64,000 nt of DNA, from the NCBI GenBank assembly GCA_029953675.1, contig JAMWBK010000002.1:2046001-2110000 (forward strand). Reading direction: 5' to 3'. The notes below the pieces were generated by a model. That model did not search any database and was not told where the DNA came from. It saw only the letters and a program-made list of their open reading frames with translations. The position numbers were made by a program, and so were the translations under genes. Positions 21,094 to 31,346 of the stretch are shown here, piece by piece (the first letter of the stretch is position 1; every line of letters starts with the position of its first letter). This DNA comes from Rhodosorus marinus. Its lineage: Eukaryota; Rhodophyta; Stylonematophyceae; Stylonematales; Stylonemataceae.

Positions 21094-23337
21094 ATGAATT
21101 GGCTTCTTCTTTACGTATCAAGCCAAGCTTTTGGCTTGAATGGAGCTACGGCTTGCAGAAGTCGAGCTTGCAGAAGTCGAGCTTGTAGCAGGTGGAATGG
21201 GTATAGGGTATCAGCTAGAGTTCCCGGAAGTGAGTACTATGAGGGTGTGATTGAAGACGACAACGACGAAGACGACGACGACGAAGATGATGATAATGAA
21301 GAAGACGAGCTAGATGGTTTGGACGACGAGGATCTAGAAGATGAGGACCTCGAGCTCATGATGGAAGGGCTTGGGAGAGAGTTTGAAGAAGATGTAGACT
21401 CTGTGGGATCTCCTGGTGAGGACACGCGAAGCGTTGGATCTGGGAAAAGCTTTCTGGAGAAGATGAGGAAACGGGTAGAGAATGGGTATGGCCCAAACGG
21501 TGGCGATGAAAAGGGTTCATTTAGAAGGCAAGCGCGGAACTCCGGCAGACAGTCCAGAGAGCCAATTTCCAAGGATTCAAACTCGAGCAGGCCCGAACCC
21601 CGCTTCCGCTCTTCGCTTACTCGCAGAACAACGCGGAGAAGAAATCGGAAACCTGAGCCTGATACGCAGTCGAACTTAGCGGATCCTGAGAACTTGCAAT
21701 CACCAGAAGGTCCGAAAAGCAGCAGGGACTCATCAAAGAGTCCCAGAAATCGGAAGGGCTCCAGTCGACGTGCTCAATCAGCACCTGGCTCATCCCCGGG
21801 GGAGTCGGATGATGCAGACTTACCAGAGCTCAGCGACGCCTTGAAGCGAATTATGGGCGGAGGCGGAGCTCCCGACTCCAGCTCCACAACCTCTGATTTG
21901 ACAGTGGTCGATCGCAATGACCCAGAAAAGAACGAGAAGAGTGCTGGAAAGAGCGTTGATGAACGAGGACCCTCGGAGGTTCCTAGACGGCCCAGCAGGT
22001 CTTTTGATGAGGACTTGAAGTCCAGTAGTCCCTTGCGACGGCGCTTACTCCAGCGCAATAGAGGGCGCGCAAGTGGGACCCCACCATTGGATTTGGGCAA
22101 GGGTCAAGCGGATGATGTGCTCGAGGAAGACGACGAGTTCGTCGATGACAACGACCCTGAAGATTTGGACGAGAAGACAAGAATGAACTGGATCGAGCAG
22201 CGTCGTAGGGAAAAGGAGACGAAAAAAAGGGAACTGCGGGGAAAAAATAGCAAGTACGACCCTCGGTTTCATGGTAGAATGGATCAAGACAGTCCTGAGA
22301 CCGTGATCGGGTACGGAAAGCGCGCTGAATCTGATGGTTGGAAAGGTGGGCGCCCCAAAGCGGACGTGACAGATGGAAGACAGGAGCTCACCGAAGACGA
22401 AATCAAGGAGATCCTGGAGAGAAGGAAAAACATCAACCGTAGTCGAAAGCGCGGACAGAGGGAAGAAGTGCAGGAGACCCCCAACCCTGAAGACGTATAC
22501 ACTTTCCAAGATGAGGACAACAGGGCAGTCCCAATTGGGGAGGTATTCCCAGATGAGAAAGTAGCGAACAGGTTTGCGTCGTTCCTAGGTGGAATGAACG
22601 ACCAGAAAGAGGACGAATCCAGCACGTTCTTCAAAAGAAAAGGAGTTTCACCTCTGTTCTCGGCGAAGAAGAAGAACAAGGACTCGCAGCCTCAGTACCA
22701 GGCACGCTCAAACTCCCCCAAAGCTGGAAGAAAATCGCCTGAAACTAGGAAGCGACCTCCTTCTCTTGGCCAGCAGCGCCGTAGCAGCCCCATACCGCAG
22801 CGGGGGATTGTCCAACCGCTTGAGGAAGAATATCCAGACTACGATCCCAATGATGACTATGCACGGAGGCCACTAGAGTGGGATACGAAGCTTGCCTCTG
22901 ATGCGTGTGCAACATGCAAAGGAGATGGGCTCGTGACATGCCCATATTGCCTTGCAGATGAATGGCTACCCCCTTTGGACGAGTACCTGTCCGATCCGGT
23001 TGGAGATGCTGTAAATCAGCCCGGCAATGATCCAAGTGTACGTTACGTGAAAAAGCCTGCGAGCCCTGAGATGCTGAAGAACCTGCGGGAGTTCTGGAAC
23101 CGGCCTGACTTGGCCATAGCAGGTGATGGATGGGCTCAGTGTCAGTTTTGCGCGAAGGGACAGAGCCTCTGCCAAGCTTGTGAAGGCTCAGGTAGCAGGC
23201 TACGGAAGGGGTTCGACTATGAAGCAGAAATGCGGGAGGCGTATCCTGAAGAGCTTCATGACGACGTCGGGCTTGACGACGAGGACGAACAGTACCTCTC
23301 TTTCAACAAACATTTCCACAGAAGACCGCAATTCTGA
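21094..23337 (+). CDS. Large acidic disordered protein with C-terminal DnaJ-type zinc domain, probably plastid
   Basis: A single 747-codon exon. The N terminus (MNWLLLYVSSQAFGLNG, then Arg/Ala/Ser-rich) resembles a transit peptide with the phenylalanine typical of red algal and glaucophyte plastid import; this is inference. Residues 50-110 are almost all Asp/Glu. About 450 residues of Ser/Arg/Lys/Pro-rich disorder follow. The C-terminal ~130 residues are structured, with CATCKGDGLVTCPYC and CQFCAKGQSLCQACEGSG, four CxxC pairs as in DnaJ-like zinc domains, around a region with FWNRPDLAIAGDGWAQ. A 15-bp tandem duplication (AGCTTGCAGAAGTCG) lies in the leader near 21150-21185. Function is unknown; the zinc domain suggests a chaperone or assembly role. 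Confidence 0.78.
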   Translation: MNWLLLYVSSQAFGLNGATACRSRACRSRACSRWNGYRVSARVPGSEYYEGVIEDDNDEDDDDEDDDNEEDELDGLDDEDLEDEDLELMMEGLGREFEEDVDSVGSPGEDTRSVGSGKSFLEKMRKRVENGYGPNGGDEKGSFRRQARNSGRQSREPISKDSNSSRPEPRFRSSLTRRTTRRRNRKPEPDTQSNLADPENLQSPEGPKSSRDSSKSPRNRKGSSRRAQSAPGSSPGESDDADLPELSDALKRIMGGGGAPDSSSTTSDLTVVDRNDPEKNEKSAGKSVDERGPSEVPRRPSRSFDEDLKSSSPLRRRLLQRNRGRASGTPPLDLGKGQADDVLEEDDEFVDDNDPEDLDEKTRMNWIEQRRREKETKKRELRGKNSKYDPRFHGRMDQDSPETVIGYGKRAESDGWKGGRPKADVTDGRQELTEDEIKEILERRKNINRSRKRGQREEVQETPNPEDVYTFQDEDNRAVPIGEVFPDEKVANRFASFLGGMNDQKEDESSTFFKRKGVSPLFSAKKKNKDSQPQYQARSNSPKAGRKSPETRKRPPSLGQQRRSSPIPQRGIVQPLEEEYPDYDPNDDYARRPLEWDTKLASDACATCKGDGLVTCPYCLADEWLPPLDEYLSDPVGDAVNQPGNDPSVRYVKKPASPEMLKNLREFWNRPDLAIAGDGWAQCQFCAKGQSLCQACEGSGSRLRKGFDYEAEMREAYPEELHDDVGLDDEDEQYLSFNKHFHRRPQF

Positions 23338-25149
23338 TATTCTACGGTTGGAAAAAGACAGGCCGCTGGCTCTAGCAGGGCTATCACTCTCACCAACGAT
23401 GGTTCGCGTGGATTGTCGCTTTGGTCGGAAAGCGAAAGTACGGCAGCAACCCAACACTCATAGATTCCACGCCGACCGCCAATTTGCCCCTCAGCGGAAC
23501 CCTCCTCGAAATACCAGATTCTTATATACTATCGTATTTCTGTCCGCCAAACCCAAACTTGTCCAAATATTTACTAAAAACAATTAAAATAACTGAATGG
23601 GTTGCTTATCAGATTCTGATAAGGAAAATCGGGTAGAATCCGAGGTTTCGAGGAAACCCTTCAAAATATTCCTAAAAACAATCCCAAGCAAGGATAAAAT
23701 TGGTACCATTGCTTCGGATTGTTTTAAAGTTTTTACCTCTGTTTTCTTTTTTTTTCATTTTGCTACTTGTTTCGATGGGGTCCCAAAAGGGGTGGCAACA
23801 CACAGCAAAGCCGGGGGGGCATGCTGCCATGAAATTTAGTTGAGTTGATCCATCATGCAGGAAACTCAACTAAATTAAGCTTATACAAGAAAAGAAAAAA
23901 TAATCTAGATTAATTAATATAGATGAAAATAGGACTAGATATCTCAGAAAATGTTTAAATAGATACTAACTTGAGGAAACTAGGAACCTCCAGGCCCGCT
24001 CCGCCTCACTTACTTACACCACGCCCCTCTTGCAAGGCGAGAATATCAGGAAAGGAAAAGTAAAAGCGGAATAGTTAGGAGGAGGATGCGAAAAGACAAA
24101 CAAAAGATTTTTGGTACAAAAATCTTATTTCCCTAGGAGGAGATTGGAGAGACAGCTGTCGCAAAATCGCGCGAAACTTCTAAGAGGTTCTTTCGTTCCA
24201 CTGGGTGAGGGTGTAAGAGAAAGGAAAAACAAGCGGATATGAGGGGGGTGATTTCCTAGAAATTGTGTATTTACTATGTACATATTCGCTATAAAAACGA
24301 TATTACTTGGACTTAATAACCCCCGTTCCTAAAACGATCAATCACTCTTTTTTGTCTAATATATAAGAATTATCAAACACAATGGTTCTGTAAAGGGGGT
24401 AGAGTTTTACTTTGTGAGTACGTTCTATACGATTTCAGACAATCATCGAATAGGGTGGGGAAAGGAAAACAATGTGAGTGCGGTAGATTCATATAGGATT
24501 TTAAAAAGGGGTAGGATGTAATTTTTAGAAAAGAGAGTTTTTGGATTCTGGAAAGCGGTTTACGGCATATCCATAATCATGACGATTGGACTTCAAAAAC
24601 GCCTACTTGTGCAGACGGTAAGGAAGAATTCCTTCAGAGACAAAGAGGCAGGCTTCTTTCACCTCGGACGAACTATAGACATATCATCTAGTTGAGCAAG
24701 TTTTCAAGTGGATGGGATGAGCTGGGATTTTGGGGTGGAAGAAGAGGGTTGACATCTTTTGGGAGACTTGTTTAAGTATTGCTGAGCGTATATTTCTGGT
24801 TAGGGAGCGTTGTTTGGTTTGTTATGGTTTTCTGTGGAGATTGAGCGTGGTCCGATGGGGATGATTGTCTGTAAAAGTTGATTTTGGAGGCCGGGGAGGG
24901 GGGGGGGAGGTTTTGGTCAGAATGCGGGAGGTTTCGACCATTTTTCAGAGAGCTTGAGGGAGCTTTTAAGCGTCCTTTTCTTCGGAAAGGATTTTTGGCA
25001 AAGTCTTGTTGTGCGTGCTTTTGTTTTTTTTGATGCGGATAAGTTTTGGAGGAGGGGGTGGGGAACTAAGTGCTGGTTATTTTGGCCTCCTTTGTGGAGA
25101 AGAAAAATTGTTGGCGGAGGAGTGTAGTCCTTAATGTGGAAGAATCGTG
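23338..25149. other. Intergenic region with hairpin and G-runs
   Basis: About 1.8 kb. It has AT-rich blocks, a G7 run near 23812, G runs near 24899-24907 and a 14-bp inverted repeat, listed separately. No convincing gene was seen. Confidence 0.5.
23833..23876. repeat. Perfect 14-bp inverted repeat (hairpin)
   Basis: AATTTAGTTGAGTT at 23833-23846 is the exact reverse complement of AACTCAACTAAATT at 23863-23876, with a 16-base loop. It could be a transcript hairpin or a remnant of a small element. There is no T-run at the end. Confidence 0.85.
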
Positions 25150-26975
25150 ATGCCTCCAGCCCAGCACGCCTGTGAGTACTGCGGGAAGAGCTTTCCGAAA
25201 AAGTCGAACTTGAAAGTTCATTTGAGAAAGCATACGAAGGAGACCCCATTTGCATGTAGTCACTGCGACAAGAAATTCAGCTGGAGATCATCATGGATCT
25301 CCCATTTAGCTTGGCACTCGGGTATTGCAAAGGATCAGAAGGCTAGAGGGAATGCAAGGCTGATGCCGAATATACAACAGCCGAGGATGCCAATAGACAT
25401 GGCCATGAACGCTGGGCAGATACAACCTATGCTATCCCCGGACCAGGTTGGAATTGCAGCCTTGCTTGGGCAGCAACAGATGAACGCGGGGCACCATATG
25501 CAGCAAATGAATCATCAGCAAATGGGCCAACCGCCGATTCCTCAGCAGCATATGAATGCTCAGCAGCATGTGAATCCTCAGCAACATATGAACCCTGAGC
25601 AAATGGCACAGCAGCAACTCTCAAATGAACAAAGGCAGATGAAGATTAGGCAAATTGCAGCACAGTTGCCTCCGCAATACCAGCAAATCCTTCACAGCCT
25701 GACCAATCAAGGTACAATGCAGAACAAGAGCGAACCTGAAGACACGAATTTCAAGAAGGAATTTGCTTTCGAAGTTGAACAGGGGTATCGCAACAACCAA
25801 GATAGGATGAACCCACAAGACCCTGGCGCGCCGCCTATGTACCCCTACGAAGGCTCTGCAAATGCGAACCAAAACTTTTCATCGTCAGGGTTGTTGAAGC
25901 CGGACTTAGTCGAACCGGAATCCGGGAAGAAGTCCGGGGTCGTTGTTGAAGAGGAACAAGAGAGTTTCTCTAGCCTTCGCCGGAAATCGAAGCAGCTGGC
26001 GGAGTCCGCGATCAAAGCAAGCGCCACCATTGCACAGCAGTCTGATGACTATGATTTTGGAGAGGATCTCATGGACGATCGTTTGGGAGCTTCAAAAAGC
26101 TTTTCGGCTGCGTCAGTGGACAAAATTAAGTTTGCGGAGCTGAGTCAGATTCATGATGATGAGGGGGTAAGCACTTTGAGACCAGGATTCGCCCAGGCGT
26201 ATGACCCCGATAAGTTCGACGACGGGTTTCCCGACACTTCTCAGCATATGGTAAGTTCAACTCAACGGTGACTCTGACTTGAGCTCGTTTGGGTAGTCAT
26301 TTCAGCTAGTCCAAGTGGGCAGATTGCTTGGATGGCTAGTGCTGCTCTCTGCGCTGACTCCAGTAGAGGGGTACGGTGAGCAGATTCTTACTTCTACGCT
26401 TGTACTGTGTCCTCCCCCTTTTACAGGACATAGAAAAAACACTATCTGCGAGCCTCAGCCAGTTGCTGCTCGAGGGGCGAACTAACAGTGAAATCCTTAG
26501 CAAGCTTGCGGGCCCATCAGATAGCGTATTGATGAGTACCCCGTCGCAGGTAAAGGCGACACCTTCGGCCGCCCGATTGAGAGAAGCGCCGGCACCGACA
26601 CCAGGAATAAGGAACCCTGCTTCAAACATGTTTAGCCAATCAAACTCGGCTTCAAAGGCCCCAAGCTTCGTCGGCATGAATGACTCGATCGTCAACTCCA
26701 GGAGTAAGCTGAGTTTCTCGTCGAGGGGTGTTAAGTCAACCTCAATCAAGCCGTCGAACTCTTCGTTTCTTGGGGATCCATTGTACAGCCTTACCGTTCC
26801 TGGTGTTCAAAGTCCTTTCATGAGGAGCATTGTGGAATCACCACGCCAGGATGGCGAAGACGATTTTGTCGATCTCCCTGCCGCTCTGGGGTTTTCAACT
26901 GCAATTGGAATGCTTCCTACGCCACTGCATGTGGAAGATCCGTTTGGGGCATTGCTTCCATCTGATCAGGGATAG
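25150..26975 (+). CDS. C2H2 zinc-finger protein with Gln/Met-rich region
   Basis: Two exons, 25150..26250 and 26427..26975, are joined in phase 0 by a 176-bp intron (GTAAGT donor, TTACAG acceptor) and encode 549 residues. Two adjacent C2H2 fingers lie at the extreme N terminus: CEYCGKSFPKKSNLKVHLRKH (residues 8-28) and CSHCDKKFSWRSSWISHLAWH (36-56). They are joined by TKETPF, close to the TGEKP linker. Residues 75-190 are rich in Gln, Met, His and Pro, with repeated Q-Q-H-M-N units, like a transactivation or condensate-forming region. The C-terminal half is Ser-rich and acidic with no domain. A nuclear transcription regulator is likely; two fingers alone would give limited DNA specificity. 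Confidence 0.8.
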
Positions 26976-27394
26976 GTGGTTCCGGGAAGCGCCTAATACC
27001 AAACACTCACTGGAGTGTTTGGAGTTGTCTTACTAATAGTGCGTAGGCAGGGTGTAGAGGAGGCGATCTGCAGATGTTATATCGCAGGGTTCGGGCTACT
27101 GCCTATCTTCTTTTTTTGTTGTGCTTCTTTTCCGGCCGCTTATGTTTTTACCATGTTTGGAAATGGGCAAAAGCATAAGCTATGAGCCCAAGAGCCTGAT
27201 TTGGCTGAGATGGAATCATCGCGTCCGCACAAGGATGTTGGAGCGATATCCTTCCGCACATAAACGAACAGAAGAATTGTTTATAGCTCAAGACGTGAGT
27301 TGAAATGCAGAAACGCCGCGAGGCTCCAGACTTTAGAACACGAAGAGTGGGAAATTTGCTCGAGCATCCAAGGTTGCTCCGACTTCCCCAAGAG
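26976..27394. other. Short intergenic region between convergent genes
   Basis: About 420 bases between the zinc-finger gene and the glyoxalase gene, presumably both 3' untranslated regions. Near 27000 a small inverted repeat (AAACACTC / GAGTGTTT) could form a hairpin. Confidence 0.45.
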
Positions 27395-28775
27395 TTACTT
27401 TCTGTTAGCAGTTGATGCATCCTTCTGCTCCGATCCGTTCCGTTGGATCAGCTCGATCCAGTACCCATCGGGGTCCAGTATGAAGGCGATAACTTTTATG
27501 TGGTGGAACAAGAGAGCCATGGGCAGATGAAGCCTCGTTGGTTTAGATTGTCAAATGCTTCCCAGCAAAGGCGCGAATGGCCACAGGAGCCTTGTTGCTT
27601 ACCTCCAGCGTCCTGGAATGGACCGGCTTTGCGTTTGATGGCAATGCCTTTCTTCTCAGCCTCTTCGACGGCCTTCTCAACATCAGTTACGATAAACCCA
27701 ATGTGGCCAAAGCCCTTGGGGTCAGTATTTCCATTGTGATAGGTCAGCTTTTCGTCATTTTCGCTGCCATGGTAATGGTGCAAAAACAGGACGTAGTTTT
27801 CCAAGTTCTCCAAGTAAATGTGCGATTTGGACATGGAAGCCGATGCATCGAGTGATTTCACTGTACTACGAGGGTAACCCATACCGTAGATTGTAAGCTC
27901 CGCCCCTGACTCTTTAATCTCATGCTGAGCCATGAGCGTGAGCCCCAGATCTTCGTAAAACTTAATACTCTTCTGAGCGTCCTTCACCCTAAACTCTGTC
28001 GACCTTTGCGTCGGACTCGGTCCCAGAACACCGACGGAATTGGTAGACCGCTTCTTCATGGAGTTTTCCGCGAAAAGGACCCAATAGCTGCAAGAGGAGC
28101 AACGTATTGTTGCATCTCAGATATCCCTCCCGACGACATCGATAGCTCTAATGGTGTGGAAGTGGCGTGTTCTTACCCATCGGGATCGTAAACTCGCAAC
28201 ATCTGAGTCCCTAGTTCAGGGTTCATGGGTTCCGGTCCTCTGACTATCCCAACCCCGTTTTCCACCAACTTTTTGTGCACCTCAGACACGTCGTCCACCC
28301 AGATTGTTGAGAAAGCATACCCAACGGGATCAGCATTGCCACTATGATGAGCAAAGTTCTCGTCCTTCTCAGTACCCCAGTTGTGAGTCAGCTCCACAGT
28401 GTGATACCTCCTCCCCCAAAGCCACTGAGCTCGCTCCGCCTGAGGAGTCTCCAGATCCGGGACTTGTTCCCCGTCGGCGTATGCGTAGAAGTACAGAGAA
28501 AACTCCAGTGACGGGAAATCCAACCTGGTAAGAAACGTCATTCCAAGCAGTTTCTCGTAGAAGACTCTCGATTTCTCAGGATCCTTAATCCGCAGCATGG
28601 TCTGTGCGAACACAGGATCGTTCCCAAGCACGCCAACAGCCGCCGACATCTTCGTAAGCGATCTCAATGTCCAACCCCCAGGCTTCGCTACCGTCGCGCT
28701 CCTCCCGCAGTACCTCCAAACACCAGATCTAACCAAGCTACCCCCTGTGTTGATACTAAATCCAGCTAAAGACAT
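27395..28775 (-). CDS. Two-domain glyoxalase I (lactoylglutathione lyase)
   Basis: Three exons, 28177..28775, 27603..28087 and 27395..27492, with introns of 89 and 110 bp, encode 393 residues. The ATG at 28775 gives an N-terminal extension of ~45 residues (MSLAGFSINTGGSLVRS, basic and Ser-rich) that may target an organelle. Two glyoxalase domains follow. Of the four metal ligands known from human GLO1, domain 1 keeps Gln (FAQTMLRIKDP) and Glu (VELTHNWG) but has Phe and Leu where His and Glu belong. Domain 2 lacks the first two but keeps His (GFGHIGF) and Glu (DGYWIEL). One complete active site can form between the halves; the other is dead. The enzyme detoxifies methylglyoxal with glutathione. 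The last splice loses about four residues against family consensus, so that acceptor is less certain. Confidence 0.9.
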
Positions 28776-29008
28776 TATCAAATCAAGAAAGAGCTCTTAG
28801 CAAAGCACATCACCCGCCACAAACGGAGAAAAGCAGCGCCTTTGCTACTAGCCAAGCCAAGATCTGTGTCACCCACACTGCTCCACCTTTTTGACTCAAA
28901 CCGCTTTGCAGCTGAGTAGCAAACGAGATGAGATCTCCTACGCGTCTGTCAAACTCCCTATCAGAGCATGAGAATGCTTTTCACAATGGATTCGAATGGT
29001 TTTTTTCT

Positions 29009-29560
29009 AGCTTCTCATCTTCAGTAGATGTGAATGGATGACACTGTCAGGGCTCCCGCGCGACTGGCTTCAGAGCTCGAACTCTGCTCTGTCAAGTTTT
29101 CTCCCTCAAGAGATATGAAAAGTATATATACAAACGAACCTCCATAGCTTGAGCTGTGACACCTCAGCTTAGGGGATTCATACCAAGCCGTGAAGAGGAA
29201 GCAATAGATATGAATGGAATGCCCAGAGTCGATGGATGGATACACTGTCAGAGCTCCGCCACTGGCTTCAGAGCTCGAACTCGGCTCTTTCAAGTTCCCT
29301 CCCTCAAAAGATATGAAGGGGATCTACAAACGTCATATCATGAGCATGTGCCACCTCGGCTTACGGGATAGCTTCTCATCTGCAGTGGATGAGAATGGAT
29401 GACACGCTGTCAGGGCTCCGCGACCTGGCTTCAGAGCTCGAACTCTGCTCTTTCAAATTCTCTCCCTCAAGAGATATGAAAAGGATCTACAAACGTCTAC
29501 TGTTTGAGCTATAGCACCTCAGCTTACAAGGGACTCATTCCAAGCCGTGAAGAAGAACCG
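29009..29560. repeat. Degenerate tandem repeat, about 3 copies, period about 163-198 bp
   Basis: The anchor TGGCTTCAGAGCTCGAACTC starts at 29065, 29263 and 29426. Each is preceded by GATG..ACACTGTCAG-like sequence and followed by CCCTCAA(G/A)AGATATGAA and a CACCTC(A/G)GCTTA segment. Copies differ by substitutions and indels. Confidence 0.88.
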
Positions 29561-29744
29561 CCGAGAGCTGAAGAGTGCGGACAGAGAGACGGATTTAACA
29601 GTTTATCGATCTAACTTCTGCTGTCGAAAAGATCCTCAAAAGCTTTCGGTACGAACTAGAACCGCTGGATATCGCTTCTCTGGTTGTTCCAAATCTGGGC
29701 TTACATGAAGACGGGTTGACTGGATGGGCTGTGTTAAGAGTTCG

Positions 29745-30190
29745 TTGGGAAGAGCAACCTGAGATCGTCTACTCTCCTACCAGCCTCGGAGCGCAGATAG
29801 TCTGGGCAGTAGGTTGCAGCGGCGTGTTAAGCGTTCAACGTTCTTCCAAGGTCACGCTTTTCTGAATCGGGGGTGTAGTCTAGAATGAGGTACCCCTAGG
29901 TAGCGCGCCAAAAGAGCGAGCTTCCAGAACCAAGGCAGCATTACTGCGCCAGAGAGTCAGACTCAGAGAAGTAAACAGTCGAGAAAAGCTTCAGGGCAGT
30001 CACACCAACACTCACGCAACTAAGCACCCCTGGCAGTATCCAAGAATCCCGAACGCTGGGGAGGATGAGGGGTAGGCAAAAGCTAGTGTGAAGAGCAATC
30101 TGAGATCCTCTCTCTCTCTCATACAATGTCAGAGCGAACGCATAGATAAGACAGTCTGGGCTGTAGTTTGTCGCTGCTTATCAGACTACA
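29745..30190. repeat. Diverged direct repeat, spacing about 350 bp
   Basis: GAAGAGCAACCTGAGATCGTC near 29749 resembles GAAGAGCAATCTGAGATCCTC near 30090. Both are followed at similar distance by AGTCTGGGC and TAG(G/T)TTG. It is much weaker than the block before it. Confidence 0.5.
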
Positions 30191-30503
30191 AATCGTCTTC
30201 GTCCTCGAGTTCTCAAGCCTGGTTCTTTCGACGTGATGGTACGTCCACATCTGTGATGCCTCAAGAGGTTGATCGCACAGTAAGATGACTATGAGGAAGT
30301 ACCGCGAGTGATACCTCAAGTCGTCACTTGTGCAGATCAAGAGCTGAGACCTAAACGCTAGGACGCGTCGGGGTCTCTTTCTCTTTGGTTTGAGGAAGGT
30401 GACAGTCAAGGCGAAGAGGCTTGAGGAGGATGTTCGAAGAGTTTTCGGAGGGCCAGCATGGCTTGGATGTCGAATGGTGAGGTCGAATTGATACGGCTAT
30501 GCA

Positions 30504-31346
30504 ATGGCTAAGGAGTTTGAGATGCGGGCAGACCAGCGGCCAATTTACGGTGGGTTAGTGGGCAGAGATCCCGTCTTGGACGTTGTCCACGAAGAAATTG
30601 AGGATGACAGAGTTAGGAAAATTGAGTCCGTACTGCGCAACCGCTGTGGATCCGTGCATGTGCTTTTGGAGGAGCTAGAAGATACGTCGAACGGATCGGC
30701 GTGTCTTCGAACTTGCGAGGCTTATGGACTGCAGTATATTCACGTGATTGACACGAGACGTCACGGGAAGGCAAGCCGAGGCGATACGTCCATGTCCTCT
30801 GGAAAATGGCTGTCTGTAAAGTATTACGACAGTACCTGGGAGCCGATCAGAGTTTTGAAAGAGCAAGGGTTTACCCTTATCTCAGCAGTATTCGATGTGG
30901 ACAGGTTGCCGCTTGGAACTTGTTCTGTTCCTAACTCGGTTTCCATTGAGGCGATGGATTTTCATAAATTTGATAAGGTCTGCCTCATGTTCGGCTCCGA
31001 ATCCAAAGGGCTGACGGGTGGATTGAAAATCACCGCGGACTATAGGGTGTTTGTTCCAATACATGGCTTTGTGGCGGGTCTAAACCTTTCCCCCTTTCTT
31101 TCTCTGTTTATATACCAACTCTTCCTGCAGAAGAGGATCCGCGCGGACCTCACCGATGAGGAAATCGGCCAACTGTATAAGAAATGGGTCTGTCGTTCAG
31201 CTGCCAAGCGAAAGAACATGGACAAAGAGCTGAAGAGAAAGCTCATGGAGCTCTCCCGCGATGAATCGATCAAGCCCGGCCGCAGACCAAACCGGAAGGC
31301 CGATCAGGCCCAGCTCGAACACGTAGATAAGCGCGAAGCAGACTGA
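30504..31346 (+). CDS. SPOUT-class RNA 2'-O-methyltransferase, TrmH/SpoU family
   Basis: An uninterrupted 280-residue frame. RKIESVLRNRCGSVHVLLEE is followed by DTSNGSACLRTCEAYGL, motif 1 with the conserved Asn and Arg. VCLMFGSESKGL is motif 2, and VFVPIHGFVAGLNLSPFLSL is motif 3, which forms the trefoil-knot SAM pocket. The order and spacing match bacterial TrmH (tRNA Gm18 methyltransferase). The C-terminal ~70 residues are Lys/Arg-rich (AAKRKNMDKELKRKLMEL), as in TrmH tails that grip tRNA. The chosen start (30504) has no clear targeting peptide. Substrate is inferred as tRNA; rRNA is the alternative. The gene follows the 1.7-kb repeat region. Confidence 0.88.
   Translation: MAKEFEMRADQRPIYGGLVGRDPVLDVVHEEIEDDRVRKIESVLRNRCGSVHVLLEELEDTSNGSACLRTCEAYGLQYIHVIDTRRHGKASRGDTSMSSGKWLSVKYYDSTWEPIRVLKEQGFTLISAVFDVDRLPLGTCSVPNSVSIEAMDFHKFDKVCLMFGSESKGLTGGLKITADYRVFVPIHGFVAGLNLSPFLSLFIYQLFLQKRIRADLTDEEIGQLYKKWVCRSAAKRKNMDKELKRKLMELSRDESIKPGRRPNRKADQAQLEHVDKREAD

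Larger units (their letters stand above)
28776..30503. other. Intergenic region dominated by degenerate tandem repeats
   Basis: About 1.7 kb between the glyoxalase start and the TrmH start, on opposite strands and divergent. It holds two repeat blocks, listed separately. No gene was seen. Confidence 0.6.
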
